Shown piece after piece: positions 21,350 through 32,138 of a stretch of DNA of 64,000 nt. Position numbers and translations under genes: made by a program. The notes beneath the pieces were generated by a model. The model saw nothing but the letters and a program-made list of their open reading frames with translations, ran no database searches and had not been told where the DNA came from. Each line of letters starts with the position of its first letter. Within the stretch, counting starts at the first letter, position 1. Source of the stretch: Effrenium voratum (taxonomy: Eukaryota > Sar > Dinophyceae > Suessiales > Symbiodiniaceae); contig CAUJNA010000183.1 of NCBI GenBank assembly GCA_963377175.1, forward strand, positions 1-64,000, written 5' to 3'.

Positions 21350-22723
21350 GAGAAAGTGCTGACAGGCATGGCCGTGCCGTCTGCGCGCTGCCGTGGCAGC
21401 AGCTGGTTGCAGTACTGGTTCTTCCTGCGAGGCTGCGGCCCCGACACGAAGTTCTTGGCAATCTGACTAAGGACATGCGCCTGGTGCAGAGCTTCTGCCA
21501 GCTGGAACTCCAGACGACCGCGCCTTCCCTTCTCCATCCCGTCCACCACCCAGCAGTGATTGGGCCAGCTCCACCCGAAAGGCGAATGTGTGGAGAAGAT
21601 GATCGGGTAGCCTTTCTGTCGGACCAGGTCGATCAAAGCTCGATGCGTGTCACGCCAGAATTCGGAGCTGAAGGAGTGCCCTTTGAGAAGCAGGTGCATT
21701 GGCGTGCTCAAATGCATGTTTCTCTTGGACCCTAGATCTGTCCAAAGATTCAAGTCGAAGGCAAAGTGCAGGAGCTCGTACGAGAGACTGTAGTCCAGGG
21801 TCGCGTCCGTCACCAGCGCCATGTAGCTGCGCTTGGTGCCAGCAGCTTCCGCGGGCGCATCAGTCTGCAGAGGGTCAACGCGCTCGCGACTGCGCTGCTC
21901 CAGGGTGGTCCGCTGCGCGCCGCGTGCTTGGCGTGAGCTGCTCTGCAGGTGAGCCCAAGTCAAGCAAACGCCTCGGCTGCGAAACAAGTCTGGCCACAGG
22001 GCGCACTCCAGACCCTCGCGCTCAATGAATCTGAGCCATCTTTTTCTTTGCCGGCTGTCTGCTTCAGGATTCTTCCGAAGGAAAGCGTGGTGCTCTTCAT
22101 GGAATTCGCCAAAAGCACTGTCGCTTTGCCCAGGGCCGCTGTTGCCAAGCAGCCACTGCAAGGCAGTCGATGCGATTTGCTGCTTTTCCGGCCGCAAGGC
22201 AGCAATCTGCTGCTCCACTGTTTGCGCCTTCCAAGAAAAAGTCACCATGGCAGCGTGCAGTCTGTGTCCGTTGCCACGTCCGAAGCGGTCTTTCGCCTGT
22301 GTCTCGGGACCAAAATCAGCTTCCACTGGCGCAAGGGCTTGCCGCACGCATTCGGACAACGCCCGTAAGGCGTGCGGAGCCGTGGTTGGGGCTGGGAGCG
22401 GCTGGCTCTGCTGACAAAAGAGGCACTGACCGCTCGTGCAAGTGGGTCGCAAGATCTGTTGCGTGCCCTGCTGCGTCAGCTCTCGGGGCTGGATACGACG
22501 GCAGACTTCACACATCGCACCAAAGCTGTAAGTTGGCGGCCAAGCCTGAGGAACTTGCTTTCGGCAGCGGGTCAGCGTTGGTCACTCCTTGTCCACGTGG
22601 CAAACTGGCGTGGGGCACCTTCATCATATTTAAGGCCTTCTTCCTGTCATCCACGACTTTTGCACGATAACTGGCATCCGTAGCTGATGGCTTCCCCAGC
22701 ATCTGCCTGCCCAGGTTCGGCAA
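21350..22723 (-). pseudogene. Helitron 2 zinc ribbon and pre-Rep region
   Basis: The minus frame from 22515 gives CEVCRRIQPRELTQQG and CTSGQCLFCQQ (putative zinc ribbon), MVTFSWKAQTVEQQIAALR and ERE-GLECALWPDLF, each matching Helitron 1 segments. The frame 22508-22723 upstream ends ...LQLWCDV and should join it, which needs one indel near 22510. DLNLWTDLGSKRN and a Pro/Trp-rich stretch follow. The true frame is lost near 21350, and an unrelated frame runs on to 21088. Confidence 0.65.
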
Positions 22724-22839
22724 GCATCACGGCAACGCAAACATGAGCGCAAAGACGCGCACAAGCACAGCAACGCACACACAGACACACACGGAGAAGC
22801 ATTATTGCATTTGCCTGAAGTCAGAGAAGCCACTTACAC

Positions 22840-23361
22840 TCAAGCACGCGTGCGCCTTGCTGCCAAAGCCGGCGCCCAAGCTTCTTTCCCAGAGTTGTAG
22901 ATGTTGGCCAAAGCGGCTTCATCATCATACTGCTCCAAAAATCTGGTCTTACGTGGCAGCGTGAGCTCCAGTGGCTGTCTGGCAAGAGGCCCTGCTGAGT
23001 GACTAGCAAGGCGGTCTTTTGCCAAGTGGGCGCGAAACCCTGGGTCTGTCACTCTGTCGAGCGCCAAACGTTTCGCAGCTTCCGTCAAATGGCTGAAACG
23101 CTTGCGAAGGCTGACAGTGGAAGCCCCATGCAGAAAACAGGCATTCAACCTGTCGATGTCACAAAAGAGACACATCGCAGGCCCATTAGGCCGCGCTCTC
23201 TGGCCACCCACGCCGAAGACACAAGGCTGCTCCGGCCGCCCGCGGCTGTGCCAGCTACCTTCTGCTTCCGCTTCCTGGCGCGAGCGAAGCAGAAGAGTGT
23301 CCGTTTTGCAAAAGCAAAGGGCTACACTTGCGACAACGCGACCCAAGACAAGAGCGACCAC
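22840..23361 (-). pseudogene. N-terminal segment of Helitron 2 or a neighbouring element
   Basis: A 173-codon minus frame with MCLFCDIDRLNACF (a Cys-x2-Cys near the front), a helical RKRFSHLTEAAKRLALDRV and PLELTLPRKTRFLEQYDDE. I do not recognise a named family. The position upstream of the zinc ribbon and the Cys pair suggest it is the amino end of the Helitron protein. It is separated from the rest by about 120 bp with a CA-rich microsatellite. Confidence 0.4.
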
Positions 23362-23696
23362 GCCTCTTGGCGGAATCTCTTTCTTGGCCGTGGCTCGCTG
23401 GAGGCTGCAGCCTTGTCAGCGACACCAAAGCGATCAGCGCTTGCCCTTATAACCAAGACAAACTACGACTACGTGAGACAATGGCCTGAAGCACGTGCAC
23501 AAACACTCTGCAACAAGGACACCGGTGACGCAGCCTCCGCATCCAGGGAAACCAACGCATCGACGATGTCCTGCGCCGTGTCCATCAGGCCTGGGCGCAG
23601 CGAAAGAGCGCATAGTGACATAGTGGATGCCGTGAGGCAGCGAGCTGTGGCAGAGCACACTTTTTTTACGCCACAAGGTTTCTCACGGTAGGCTGA

Positions 23697-23793
23697 CGAC
23701 CAGTGACTGCCGCAAGCGCTTCTGTTCAGGACCGAAGACATATTAGGATGTAAATAGGCAAACACGTGCTCACCAGTGTTGTTGTAATATAAC
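23697..23793 (+). repeat. Left part of a ~165-bp tandem repeat split by the copia insertion
   Basis: CCAGTGACTGCCGC, GCTTCTGTTCAGGACCGAAG and ATAAC at the end. It matches 32286-32376 on the other side of the element. Joined across the insertion, the left and right flanks rebuild one full unit followed by a second (32286-32420). Confidence 0.75.
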
Positions 23794-23877
23794 CACGTCG
23801 CTCTTTTCACTTTGTGCACATGTAGCCTTTTGTTGATCAAGAGAAAAGGAGCCCCACTGCGTCTTCGCGGGTTCGAG
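23794..23877 (+). repeat. 5' LTR of copia 1
   Basis: 84 bp, identical to the 3' LTR by eye. Begins CACGTCGCTC, ends GGGTTCGAG. Target duplication ATAAC lies immediately to its left. Confidence 0.9.
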
Positions 23878-23895
23878 GGTTATGAGCCCAACGCC
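23878..23895 (+). promoter_or_regulatory. Primer binding site complementary to a tRNA-Met anticodon arm
   Basis: GGTTATGAGCCCAACGCC begins on the base after the LTR. Its complement contains the CAU anticodon loop between GGG and CC(C) and matches the initiator tRNA-Met anticodon arm with about two differences. Drosophila copia is primed by a half-tRNA from this same region. The gag ATG (23896) follows directly. Confidence 0.75.
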
Positions 23896-26020
23896 ATGAG
23901 TGAAGGCTCGATGCAGACGCCTTCCGACAAGGACCTCCAGCTGGCTCTCGTGGCTCCCCAGGAGGAGAAGGCGGAGCACCCTGAAGGTGCACCTCAGGCC
24001 TTGGGGCCGCAGATGAATCCCTTCTGGTCGCAGCGGGCATGTGATGAAGCCATGCTGAAGGCCATGAGGCCGAGCACGTGGCCGTGCAGGCCAGCCCACC
24101 CAGGGAGATCACTGGCGCGGAGCTGGTGAAGGGGGTGGTGGAGGAAAATGCCAGGCTTTGGCACTACATCAACCAGATGCAGAAGACCAAGGATCGGGAC
24201 TACCAGTCCATGCAGGCCTCCTTCAAGGAGTTGGTCGGGGCCGCAATGAGTGGCCCGGATGCTGCTGGACCCGGTGCTTGGTGGGCTGAGGCCGCCGCAG
24301 TGGGCATGGTCTGGGGCACAGAGCTCTTCAGCCTTGCCGGCTTGGGGTGGAGATGGACCGACTTCATCACCTGGCCTTGGAATTGGGTCGACTGCCAAAA
24401 AGGCACTTCTGGACCTTCTAGGTGGAGTTTGTGGATGGCCTCCACAGGCCGCTGGCGATGACCCGCATGCTGGTGATCAAGGACAGCCGGATGTACAGGC
24501 CTTTGGTTCCGCCCGCGCTCATCATCCTGGGCATCAACAAGGGCAAGGTTCAGATGTTCCTCATGGTGCTGGTTCTAGCGGCAATGGAGCCGGTGGTGCT
24601 GGGCCGAACGGCAATGGAGCCGGTGGTGCTGGTCCTGGCGGCAACGGAGCCGCTGGTGGGGCTAGCGGGGGATATGACGGCGGTCCTGGCGGCAATGGAG
24701 CCGGTGGATTTCCGGGTGGTATGGGAGGTGGACCTCCTGCCTATCCCGGAGGTGGTGGTTTCCCGGGTGGTCATTTTCCTGGAGGAGGTCAGGGTGGTTC
24801 CGGTGGAGGGATTCCTGATCATCCCGGAGGTGGCGGTTTCCCGGGCGGTCATTTTCCTGGAGGAGGTGCTCCTGGTGGTGGGCCTGGAGGTCCACCTGGC
24901 GGTCCCCCAGATGGTCACGGAGGAGGGCTTCTTGGCGGTCTTCATGGAGGAGGCGGTCAACTTCCTGGATGGCTGAACGGGGTGATGGCAGGTCAGGAGG
25001 CGGTGAGGTGGAGCTGCCGGAGTTGCAGGACCTCGCAACAGCCGAGCAGGACATGGGGCCTTTGCTGGCGGGAGATTGGATGATGATGATCTCGCCCTTC
25101 ATGTCCGACCTCTCGTCATCTTCGTCTGCGCGGTGGCAGGAGGTGCTTCGGGTGGCGAATGAATGCTACCAGCGGTGGCTCAATGCGGATCCTCCAGAAC
25201 GTCTTCGGCTTGCGTTTTCGAGGGCACCTTGGCTACGCATTGAGCAGCGGGGCCAAGTCGCCTTGCTGAAGGCGGTGCCTGAATCTCTACGAGGTGAACT
25301 GATTGCCCAGCGGAGGGCGGACAGCATCTCCATCATCTTCAAGGTCTTGAAGACCTACCAGCCTGGAAGCCTGGCCGAGAGGAGTTCCCTGCTTAAGCAG
25401 CTGGTTGACCAGCGCATCCCCTCGGGCATTGGCGAATGGCTGTCTTCTTTGAGGACGTGGCGAAGGTGGCTAGTGCGGGTGACGGAACTACGCATTCAGC
25501 CTCCTGATCCAGTTCTTCTTTTGGCCACTCTGGACAAGCCTGGGAAAGATTTCTGCCCAGGTGTCGTTCAGGCTGCAGATAGCTCGGGCAGCACTACGGG
25601 TGGACGTGGCACCATCGCCACATGGAATCCTGCAGTTTGCGGACACGCTGCAGGTGGAAGGAGAGACGGTCTACCACGGAGGTGGGGCGTCGATCAAGGA
25701 GGCTGTGAAGGCCAAGACCATGGAGGTCAAGGACACGCCCAAGGCCTACGACCGGGACTACAAACCTCGGGAGCCCGACAGGGAGAAGGGCAAAGGCAAG
25801 GGCAAGGGGAAGAGCACTGCGGCCTGCAGGTACTTCCTCTCGGAATCAGGTTGCAAGAAAGGGCAGGCGTGCGGCTTTGCTCATGAATGGGGGGAAGAAG
25901 GCAAGATTGGACGATGCTGGCGCTGTGGAAGCAGTCAGCACATGAAGCCGGACTGCCCAGTGAGGGAGGTCACGAACCCCAAGGTGAAGAAGGAGAATTC
26001 TCCAAGTTTGAGGAGGTGGC
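23896..26020 (+). pseudogene. Gag of copia 1: Gly-rich region, gag core, CCCH finger and CCHC knuckle
   Basis: It starts at the ATG beside the primer site (MSEGSMQTPSDKDLQ). Shifted frames give a helical part (VEENARLWHYINQMQKTK), a Gly/Pro-rich stretch (24500-24960, GGFPGG repeats) and the gag core (LAGDWMMMISPFMSDLSS, YQRWLNADPPERLRL, YQPGSLAERSSLLKQL). From 25790 comes a Lys-Gly linker, then CRYFLSESGCKKGQACGFAH, spaced C-x8-C-x5-C-x3-H as in RNA-binding CCCH fingers, and CWRCGSSQHMKPDC, a C-x2-C-x4-H-x4-C knuckle. Frame changes near 24080, 24300, 24960, 25550 and 26010. Gag packages element RNA. Confidence 0.75.
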
Positions 26021-26730
26021 AGTGGAAGGGACCAAGGTCACTATTTTGTCGCCCTCGCCTTCGGCCGCTCCACCTACGGAACAGGTGAATGGAGAGCTGG
26101 TGAAGGAGGCGGTGCAGCTTCTCAGGTCATTGAGACCCCGGACGAAGGCCGTGAAGGTCAGTTCGATGCGGGAGGGCAGTGGAGAGAGGGCTTTGCTTGA
26201 TGGCGGGGCTACTCATGTCCTTCGGTCGGCTCGCTCCATGGAGGAGTTTCAGGATGCGGTGCCCATCCAAGTGGAGTTGGCGGCGGGTGAGGTGACCTTG
26301 AGGCAGGACCCCGCCACGGGCACGTTGCTGACGGACTACCCGGTCCAGACGATCATTCCCCTCGGGAGGATTGCGCGCCTGGGCTACAAGATCTTGTGGC
26401 AGCACGAGGAGTTCGAGCTAAGAGATCCTCGGGGCGTGGAGATCCCGGTGGAGCTTGAGCTGGGCTGTCCCACAGTGGCGGAGGAGGTGGCAACGGAGCT
26501 CATCGAGCGCCTGGAGAAGGAGGGAACGGAAATGCAGAGGCGCCTCAAAGCCCTGAGGGCGGGGGAGCCGGGGGAGGTCAACTCCAAGGTTTGGAGGTGG
26601 ATGGTCGACATCAAGGAGTTGTGGCCGGACCTCTCGGATGAGATGATTGTGAGGATTGTGCCTTCCGGCCAATGGGAAGGTGCGGCTCTGCCCTGGAATA
26701 GGAGGCAGAGGAAGAAGTTTTTGTCGAGCC
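26021..26730 (+). pseudogene. Retropepsin-type protease region of copia 1
   Basis: ALLDGGATHVLR (about 26190) occupies the active-site loop of aspartic proteases (D-S/T-G-A). The middle residue is Gly instead of Ser or Thr, a change that may weaken or alter activity. LTDYPVQTIIPLGRIARLGY and FELRDPRGVEIPVEL complete the fold. A helical linker (VATELIERLEKEGTEMQRR) leads to the methyltransferase-like module in the same frame. Confidence 0.6.
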
Positions 26731-27300
26731 CATCCGTCATCGTGCACTTGTTCTCTGGGCCGGATCAGAGCTGGTGGAGGAAGATGATGGAGACCTCATC
26801 CCGGGTCATGCTGTGCGTGGATCGGGAGGTGAGCAGCGGCCAGGACTTGTTGCTGGACCAGGTCGCAGGGTTCTTGGCGGAGGTATGCGAAGGAGGTGCA
26901 GTTGATGCCCTGCTTGGTGGACCCCCTTGCCGTACAGTGTCGAAGCTTCGGCACCGGTTCTGAGAGCGCGGCACGGGCCAGAGAGGTTTGCGCTGGACTG
27001 CCTCAGTGAGGCGGATCGAGAGCTGGCCCTCAATGATGCGACGCTGTGGTTTAGGCAGCTGTGGTTGTTCTCCCTGGCTCAGGGAGCGAGGAAGGAGAAG
27101 GTGCGCTTCCTGAAGGAACACCCTCGAGATCCTCAGGAGTACAAGGCGAAGTCCGACAGCACCGACTACCCGAGCTTCTTCGCCTGGCCTGAATGGGCCT
27201 CCTTCAAGAAGAAGTTCGACATCAAGGAGGTGAAGCTGGACTTGGGTGGCTTAGGCCACGAACGCCGCAAGCCCACTACTTTGGGCACGAACATCAAAGC
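26730..27300 (+). pseudogene. C5-methyltransferase-like module between protease and integrase of copia 1
   Basis: SVIVHLFSGPDQSWWRKMM resembles motif I (the SAM-binding F-x-G), MLCVDREV resembles motif II, and ALLGGPPCRTVSKLR resembles motif IV with the PPC catalytic loop. The frame changes near 26950; the second piece ends VKLDLGGLGH, RRKPTTLGTN, resembling motifs VIII-X of DNA methyltransferases. Methyltransferases built into dinoflagellate retrotransposons have been reported; this one looks divergent, with Arg in place of the Gln after PPC. Methylating its own DNA copy is a possible role. Confidence 0.6.
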
Positions 27301-28640
27301 CCTGGGCCTTCTGGATGGCCTTTCGGCGGCGAATGTGGAGGGGAAGAACGTGATGAACATCCCCCTGGAGCAGAAGGTCAAGGAGACCAGGTCTTGGGCC
27401 GCATGGCCTGAGCCCTTCAAGCTGAAGATTGTGGAGGGTCTTCGTCTGGAGTTGGAGCACCCGGTGGTGTCGAAGATGTCGAGCGATGATTGGGCCCGGC
27501 ATCGGGCGCTGGACCACATGCCGTTCAACAGAGAGTGCCCGGAGTGTCAGAAGGGTGCTGGTCGTTCACGGCCCCACAGGCGCATTCCTGCACCGGACAC
27601 GTTTACGCTTTCCCTGGATTTGTGCGGGCCATTCCGCCCGGGGAAGGATATGGAGGAGGCAAAGAGCCGCTACATGATGGTGGGAGTCTTCAGGAAAAGC
27701 AGAGAGCTGGTTCCTTTGGTGCCCGGGTTGGGGGAGATCCTGGCTAAGGAGAAGGTTGCCGTGGAGGAAGGCGATCTTGAAGGTCCTCTTCGACCGGAGG
27801 TGGAGGAGGGGGGAGATGATCTTCCTGGGCACGTTGAGGGTGATCCAGGAGACATGGAGAAATGGGAGGAGATGGTAGAGCCGGAAGAGGTGGAAGTGTG
27901 GACGTGAAGGTTCTTTCGTCAAGAAATGGAGAGGCCATCACACTGGCCATGGCTCGCATGGTGGCGCGCCTCAACTACTTGAATTTGGAGGTGCGGCGGA
28001 TCCATTCGGACCGAGCCGGGGAATTGGCCAGCAAGGCCAACAAGCGATGGTGCGCCCACAGAGGCATTCTCCGCACCTATACATCGGGCGGGGACTGGAA
28101 GTCCAATGGGCGTGCGGAAAGTGAAGTGGGAATGGTTCGCAGGGGTGTCACGGTCCTGTTGAAGGCCCTGAAGCTCGATGAGGACCATTGGCCTATGCTG
28201 GCGCGCCAGGTCGGAGAACGGCGGGGCCGTCAGCAGCTGCGGTCACTGGGCTACATCACGCCGGAGCTACTCCCCTACAACATGGAGGTGATGGTCAAGA
28301 CTAAGTCATGGGATGACTTTCAAGGGCATTGGAGAGCCCGGAAGAAACGCGCTTGGCTGAGAGGTCCGGATGTGTCGATGAGCCTGACCTCTGGTGGCCA
28401 CATCGCGGAGACCGAGGACAAGAAGTACCTCCACACCGACGATCTGGTGCCATGCAAGGAGCATGGGGAGGAGGAAGCGGTTCCGGAGTTGCTGGAACTG
28501 GTGGAGCGAGATCCAGGAGCTGGCCCACTTCGAGGCCTAGGAGATCCACCGAGGAGGATCCGAGGCAAGAGCGCGGTCAAGTCACTGGGCGTGCAAGCGC
28601 TACAACGGCGGCTTCATCAAGGAGATGCCCGGCGAATGAG
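27300..28640 (+). pseudogene. Integrase of copia 1
   Basis: It starts with an H-H-C-C-like element (HRALDHMPFNRECPECQKG), then TLSLDLCGPFRPG with the first catalytic Asp. An acidic insert follows. After a frame change near 27910 the second frame has RRIHSDRAGELAS (second Asp) and GDWKSNGRAESEVG (catalytic Glu), completing D-D-E. A C-terminal basic domain (HWRARKKRAWLRGP, YLHTDDLVPCKEHG) follows. Another frame change near 28620 joins it to RT. Integrase inserts the cDNA, here giving a 5-bp target duplication. Confidence 0.75.
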
Positions 28641-30569
28641 GAGTTTAAGATCCTCGAGCAGGACACGGAGATGGGGGAGTCGGTAGTGGGTTTGATCCGT
28701 GAGCTGGATGCTGAGAACGCGGAGATCAGGGTGACTTTGGAGGACGCCTACTTGAGGGCGGTCAAGGAGCAGGAGGAGCAGGTCATGCAGGCCGCTGAGG
28801 AGGTGTTCTTGCAGACCAGGATGATCTCTCTGCAGGAGGTGAAGAGGAACCTTAGTGACTGGCTTCCGTCGATGAAGGGGGAGCTGGAGAACTTCACCTC
28901 CAACCAGGCCATTCAGAGGGTCACCAAGGCTGAGGCCGACGCCATGATGGTTGAGGCAAAAACAGCTGGAAAGGTGGTGGAGATGATCCCTGCCATGGGA
29001 GTCTTTAGCCGGAAGGCGGGAGCAGGGAAGCGGAAGTCACGCATCGTGTGCTGCGGGAACTACATGGCTGACCGGAGCGCTGACGAGCTCTACGCCTCAG
29101 GGCCGGACTCTACGCAAGTGAGGGCCATCTTGAGGAAATCGGCCCTGGAGTCCTGGGACATCCTTTCCCTGGATATTCGCTCGGCCTTCCTGTTGGCACC
29201 CACTTCGCAGGACGAGTTGATCATCGTTCAGCCACCTCGCATCCTTTACGATGCGGGCCTGATCGACCACGACGAGGTTTGGGTGGTCACGGGGGCGATG
29301 TACGGCCTCACAACGGCGCCAAGGGATTGGGCATCCCACAGGGACAACCAGCTGAGGCATCTTCGCTGGACGCAGGTGATCTCGGGGGAGGAGAGGAAGC
29401 TCGGCCTGGTTCCTTTGGCAGACCCGAACCTCTGGGTCGTGAAGGAGTGGAAAGCAGACGGGAAGGGCGGTGTACTCTTTGCGGGACCCCCTCTGGGCTA
29501 CCTGGCGGTTTATGTGGATGATCTGCTGGTGGTGGCGGAGAGGAGCACCGCGGAGAAGCTTGCTCAGGTCTTGGATGCGACCTGGCCGGCTAGCCCGCCG
29601 GAGTATGTGGAGGCCGGAGGCCCCGCTATGAAGTTCCTGGGCATGGAGATCCAGAAGTCAGAGAAGGGGGACATTGAGGTCCACCAGCACTGCTACGCGC
29701 AGGAGTTGTTGCAGAGGAATGGGGTGGTGGCGCGAGCTACGCACATCAAGGTCCCGGAGGAAAAGGAGGACCCTGCCCCAGCTTTGCGGACGGTGCGGGA
29801 GGCCCAACGGCTCACTGGAGAGCTGTTGTGGCTCTCAGGGAAGACCAGACCGGATCTTGCAGCGGCGGTTCAGAGGATGTCGTCGAGGGCGACGAGGAAC
29901 CCGGAGTGGGTACTGGAGCTCGGAGCCAACGTTCTCGCCTACCTGAGCACGTCGTGGGAGAAGAAGCTGGTCTACACCAAGGAGGTGCCAGTGGATGCAG
30001 ACCCGACTATGTTTCGGCGGACACCCCGGGAGGCTGGCACTTTGGAGGTGCTGGTGGATGCTTCGTTTGGGGTGGAGGAGCAGCACAGCGTCACGGGCAT
30101 CATACTGCTCTTTGCGGGCTGCCCAGTGCAGTGGGAGTCGAAGAAGCAGTCTCTGGTTGCTCTATCTACGGCGGAGGCGGAGCTGACGGCGATTATGGAA
30201 GGGGCGCAAGCGGGTCGCTCAGTGAGGGCGCTGCTGGAGCTCTTCGAGGTCCCGATCAGCATGGAGATCTACAATGACAACCGCGCGGCGCTGATCTTGG
30301 CCGGAGGCCAGGGAGGAGGTTGGCGCACCCGTCATTTGCGCATCCGAGCAAACTGCTTGGCGGAGGCCATCAGGGAGGGCGAGTTCAGCCTCACACACCG
30401 GGTGGGTACGAGATTGTGGGCAGATGCGCTCACGAAGTGCTTGCCGGTGGCGGCTTTGGAACGGTTCTGCGAGGGAGTGGGCTTGAAGTCTGTCCCCAAG
30501 GTCGTGGAGCGTGAGGACGAAGAGGAGCAGAAGGAGGCCATGGTCAAATTGTTGCCGGTGGCCTGCTGA
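28640..30569 (+). CDS. Copia 1 reverse transcriptase and RNase H
   Basis: The open frame runs 28329-30569; recognisable protein begins near 28640 (EEFKILEQDTEMGESV, then a coiled region). RT: RIVCCGNYMA, DILSLDIRSAFLLAP (motif A), GAMYGLTTAPRDWA (motif B), LAVYVDDLLVVA (motif C, YVDD), GPAMKFLGMEIQ. RNase H: VLVDASFGVEEQHSVTG, SLVALSTAEAELTA, EIYNDNRAAL, WRTRHLRIRA, LWADALTKCL, all as in copia elements. Catalytic residues are intact. The stop TGA overlaps the start of the next ORF by one base (TGATG), so the third ORF may be translated by reinitiation. Upstream, a frame change separates it from integrase. Confidence 0.85.
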
Positions 30570-32047
30570 TGGCGAGTGGTGGTCTTTCTCCACAAGTCAG
30601 GCAGATGAAGGCTGTGGGCCAACTGGTGTTGATTGGAGGTGTGGCGGCGCTGGCCCAGAAGGTCAATGAGATCGGCCTGGACAAGGCCAGGCTGCTGCTG
30701 GCAGGCGATGAGCCGCATCAAGAAGGGCATCGTGGAGGTGCTCTGGAAGAGATGAAGGCCGTCAAGGTTAGGGCATTGGCGCCGAAGGAAAGGCGTTTGC
30801 CGTGGGATGAGGAGTGGAGTGGTCAGGAGATGCGTGACCCGATCGCGGATGGAGAGGTTTGGCGTTCAGGGCGCTTGGTTTTGGAAGAGCGCTTGGACGT
30901 CGAGGACGAGGAGCAGAGTCCTACGGTCTGGGAGGGGGACCAGAGTTTCCTGGCCACGTGTGATGAGGTCAGGGATGTAGGGGCTACTTCGGAATCGGGC
31001 TCTATGGCGTCTTCGACGTGCAGGAGCTCTATGGTGGCTTCGTGGACCCTCTCGGAAAGTGATGAAGGTGGACTGGAGGAGTGGCATCAGGCCATGCAGA
31101 CCTCGTCGGTGAGATTGAGGCGGAACGCTATGAGATCCTGGCCGTCTACGCCTACTACGAGTGGAGGGATGGGCCTTGGAGGCTTGATCCTCTGCACGCA
31201 GTTGGTGCAGACAGAAGCCCAGGATGGACGTCGAGAAGGTGAAGGCGGCTATGAGCTCGTGATCTTCGTGGTGGTGGCGTCCTTCATTGCCATCATGTGC
31301 TACAGGGTTGTGGAATCGACCGTGCGGGCGATCTTGGAGCAGAGGAATCGGCTGCCGGAACCTGCAGGCCCGGAAGTGCGAGAAGTGCAGACTGAGGCCG
31401 TGGAGACGGAGGAGGACATGAAACGGAGGCTTCGGGAAGAGGTCAACCGGACCTTCCGGCTTGAGCGAGTCAGGAGGTTGCAGGAGGAGAGAGAAGAGGA
31501 GGAGCGTTTGGAGCGCCGGCTGGAACAGCAACAGCGCGAGTTGAGCGTGCGAGAAAGCTCTGGAGCTGAGGAGGAGGTGATGACGTTTGAGCGTCGCTCG
31601 CCTAGCACGGCCACGGAATCGGCGTCATCATGTGCTGATGGCCTTCGCAGGCGAGGTCAACACCCACTGCAGCGGGAGCTGAGGCAGCTACGTGAAGAAG
31701 CTGAACGAGGTGGTGAACCGGAACCGGAGGCACGGCGGGGGGCTATGGTGGAGCTCTACCACGTCACGTCCTTCGGGGAGCGCTATCACTGGACTCGGGA
31801 TTGCTGGGGATTGCGAGGTGCGGTTGCGCGAGGCATCCGGGCCATGCTCCCTTGCCCGAACTGCTGGCTGGGAGCGCATCAGCAAAGGGGAAGGAATGGG
31901 ACCGCGTGGAGGGGCTCTGATGGCTATCTCCACTCGGCGAACAACTGCATCCCCATGGACGAGCACTCGACCACGATCCGAGGGCTTCCACTACGCCCTT
32001 GCCGCTTTTGCATGAACGGCATCACCTCGGATCCGTCGATGAGATGA
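30569..32047 (+). CDS. Copia 1 third ORF: membrane segment, coiled coil and duplicated H-C-CxxC motif
   Basis: 492 codons, uninterrupted, starting in the TGATG overlap with RT-RNase H. Residues about 1-225 are acidic and low in structure. Residues about 227-247 are one strong membrane segment (VIFVVVASFIAIMCYRVV). Residues about 270-330 are a charged coiled coil rich in EER and RRL. Near the end two similar blocks occur: YHWTRDCWGL with LPCPNCW, and LHSANNCIP with LRPCRFC, each H-x4-C then C-x2-C. These may bind zinc. It sits where env-like genes sit in some retroelements, but no viral envelope similarity is seen. Function unknown. Confidence 0.6.
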   Translation: MASGGLSPQVRQMKAVGQLVLIGGVAALAQKVNEIGLDKARLLLAGDEPHQEGHRGGALEEMKAVKVRALAPKERRLPWDEEWSGQEMRDPIADGEVWRSGRLVLEERLDVEDEEQSPTVWEGDQSFLATCDEVRDVGATSESGSMASSTCRSSMVASWTLSESDEGGLEEWHQAMQTSSVRLRRNAMRSWPSTPTTSGGMGLGGLILCTQLVQTEAQDGRREGEGGYELVIFVVVASFIAIMCYRVVESTVRAILEQRNRLPEPAGPEVREVQTEAVETEEDMKRRLREEVNRTFRLERVRRLQEEREEEERLERRLEQQQRELSVRESSGAEEEVMTFERRSPSTATESASSCADGLRRRGQHPLQRELRQLREEAERGGEPEPEARRGAMVELYHVTSFGERYHWTRDCWGLRGAVARGIRAMLPCPNCWLGAHQQRGRNGTAWRGSDGYLHSANNCIPMDEHSTTIRGLPLRPCRFCMNGITSDPSMR

Positions 32048-32126
32048 GTGAACAAAGGCTTGGGCTGTGGCCGAGGATTTTCCATTTTGGAGATGGCCCC
32101 TGGGAGCGACAAAATCCCAGGCGAGC

Positions 32127-32138
32127 CTGTGAGGGGAG
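32127..32138 (+). promoter_or_regulatory. Polypurine-like tract before the 3' LTR
   Basis: CCTGTGAGGGGAG runs into the LTR start at 32139. A purine run at this place primes plus-strand synthesis in LTR elements. It is short, so moderate confidence. Confidence 0.5.

Larger units (their letters stand above)
19760..23361 (-). mobile_element. Helitron 2, truncated before the helicase, with an ASCH domain
   Basis: On the minus strand the order is a Cys-containing N-terminal segment (22840-23361), zinc ribbon and pre-Rep region (21480-22600), HUH Rep (20723-21346), post-Rep linker (20260-20689), ASCH domain (19970-20260) and the first residues of the helicase linker. Sequence like Helitron 1 is lost near 19760, before Walker A. 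Frame changes near 22490, 21350 and 20710. A CA-rich microsatellite at 22770-22798 lies between the N-terminal segment and the zinc ribbon. Gene order and motifs match Helitron 1 except for the ASCH insertion. Confidence 0.75.
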
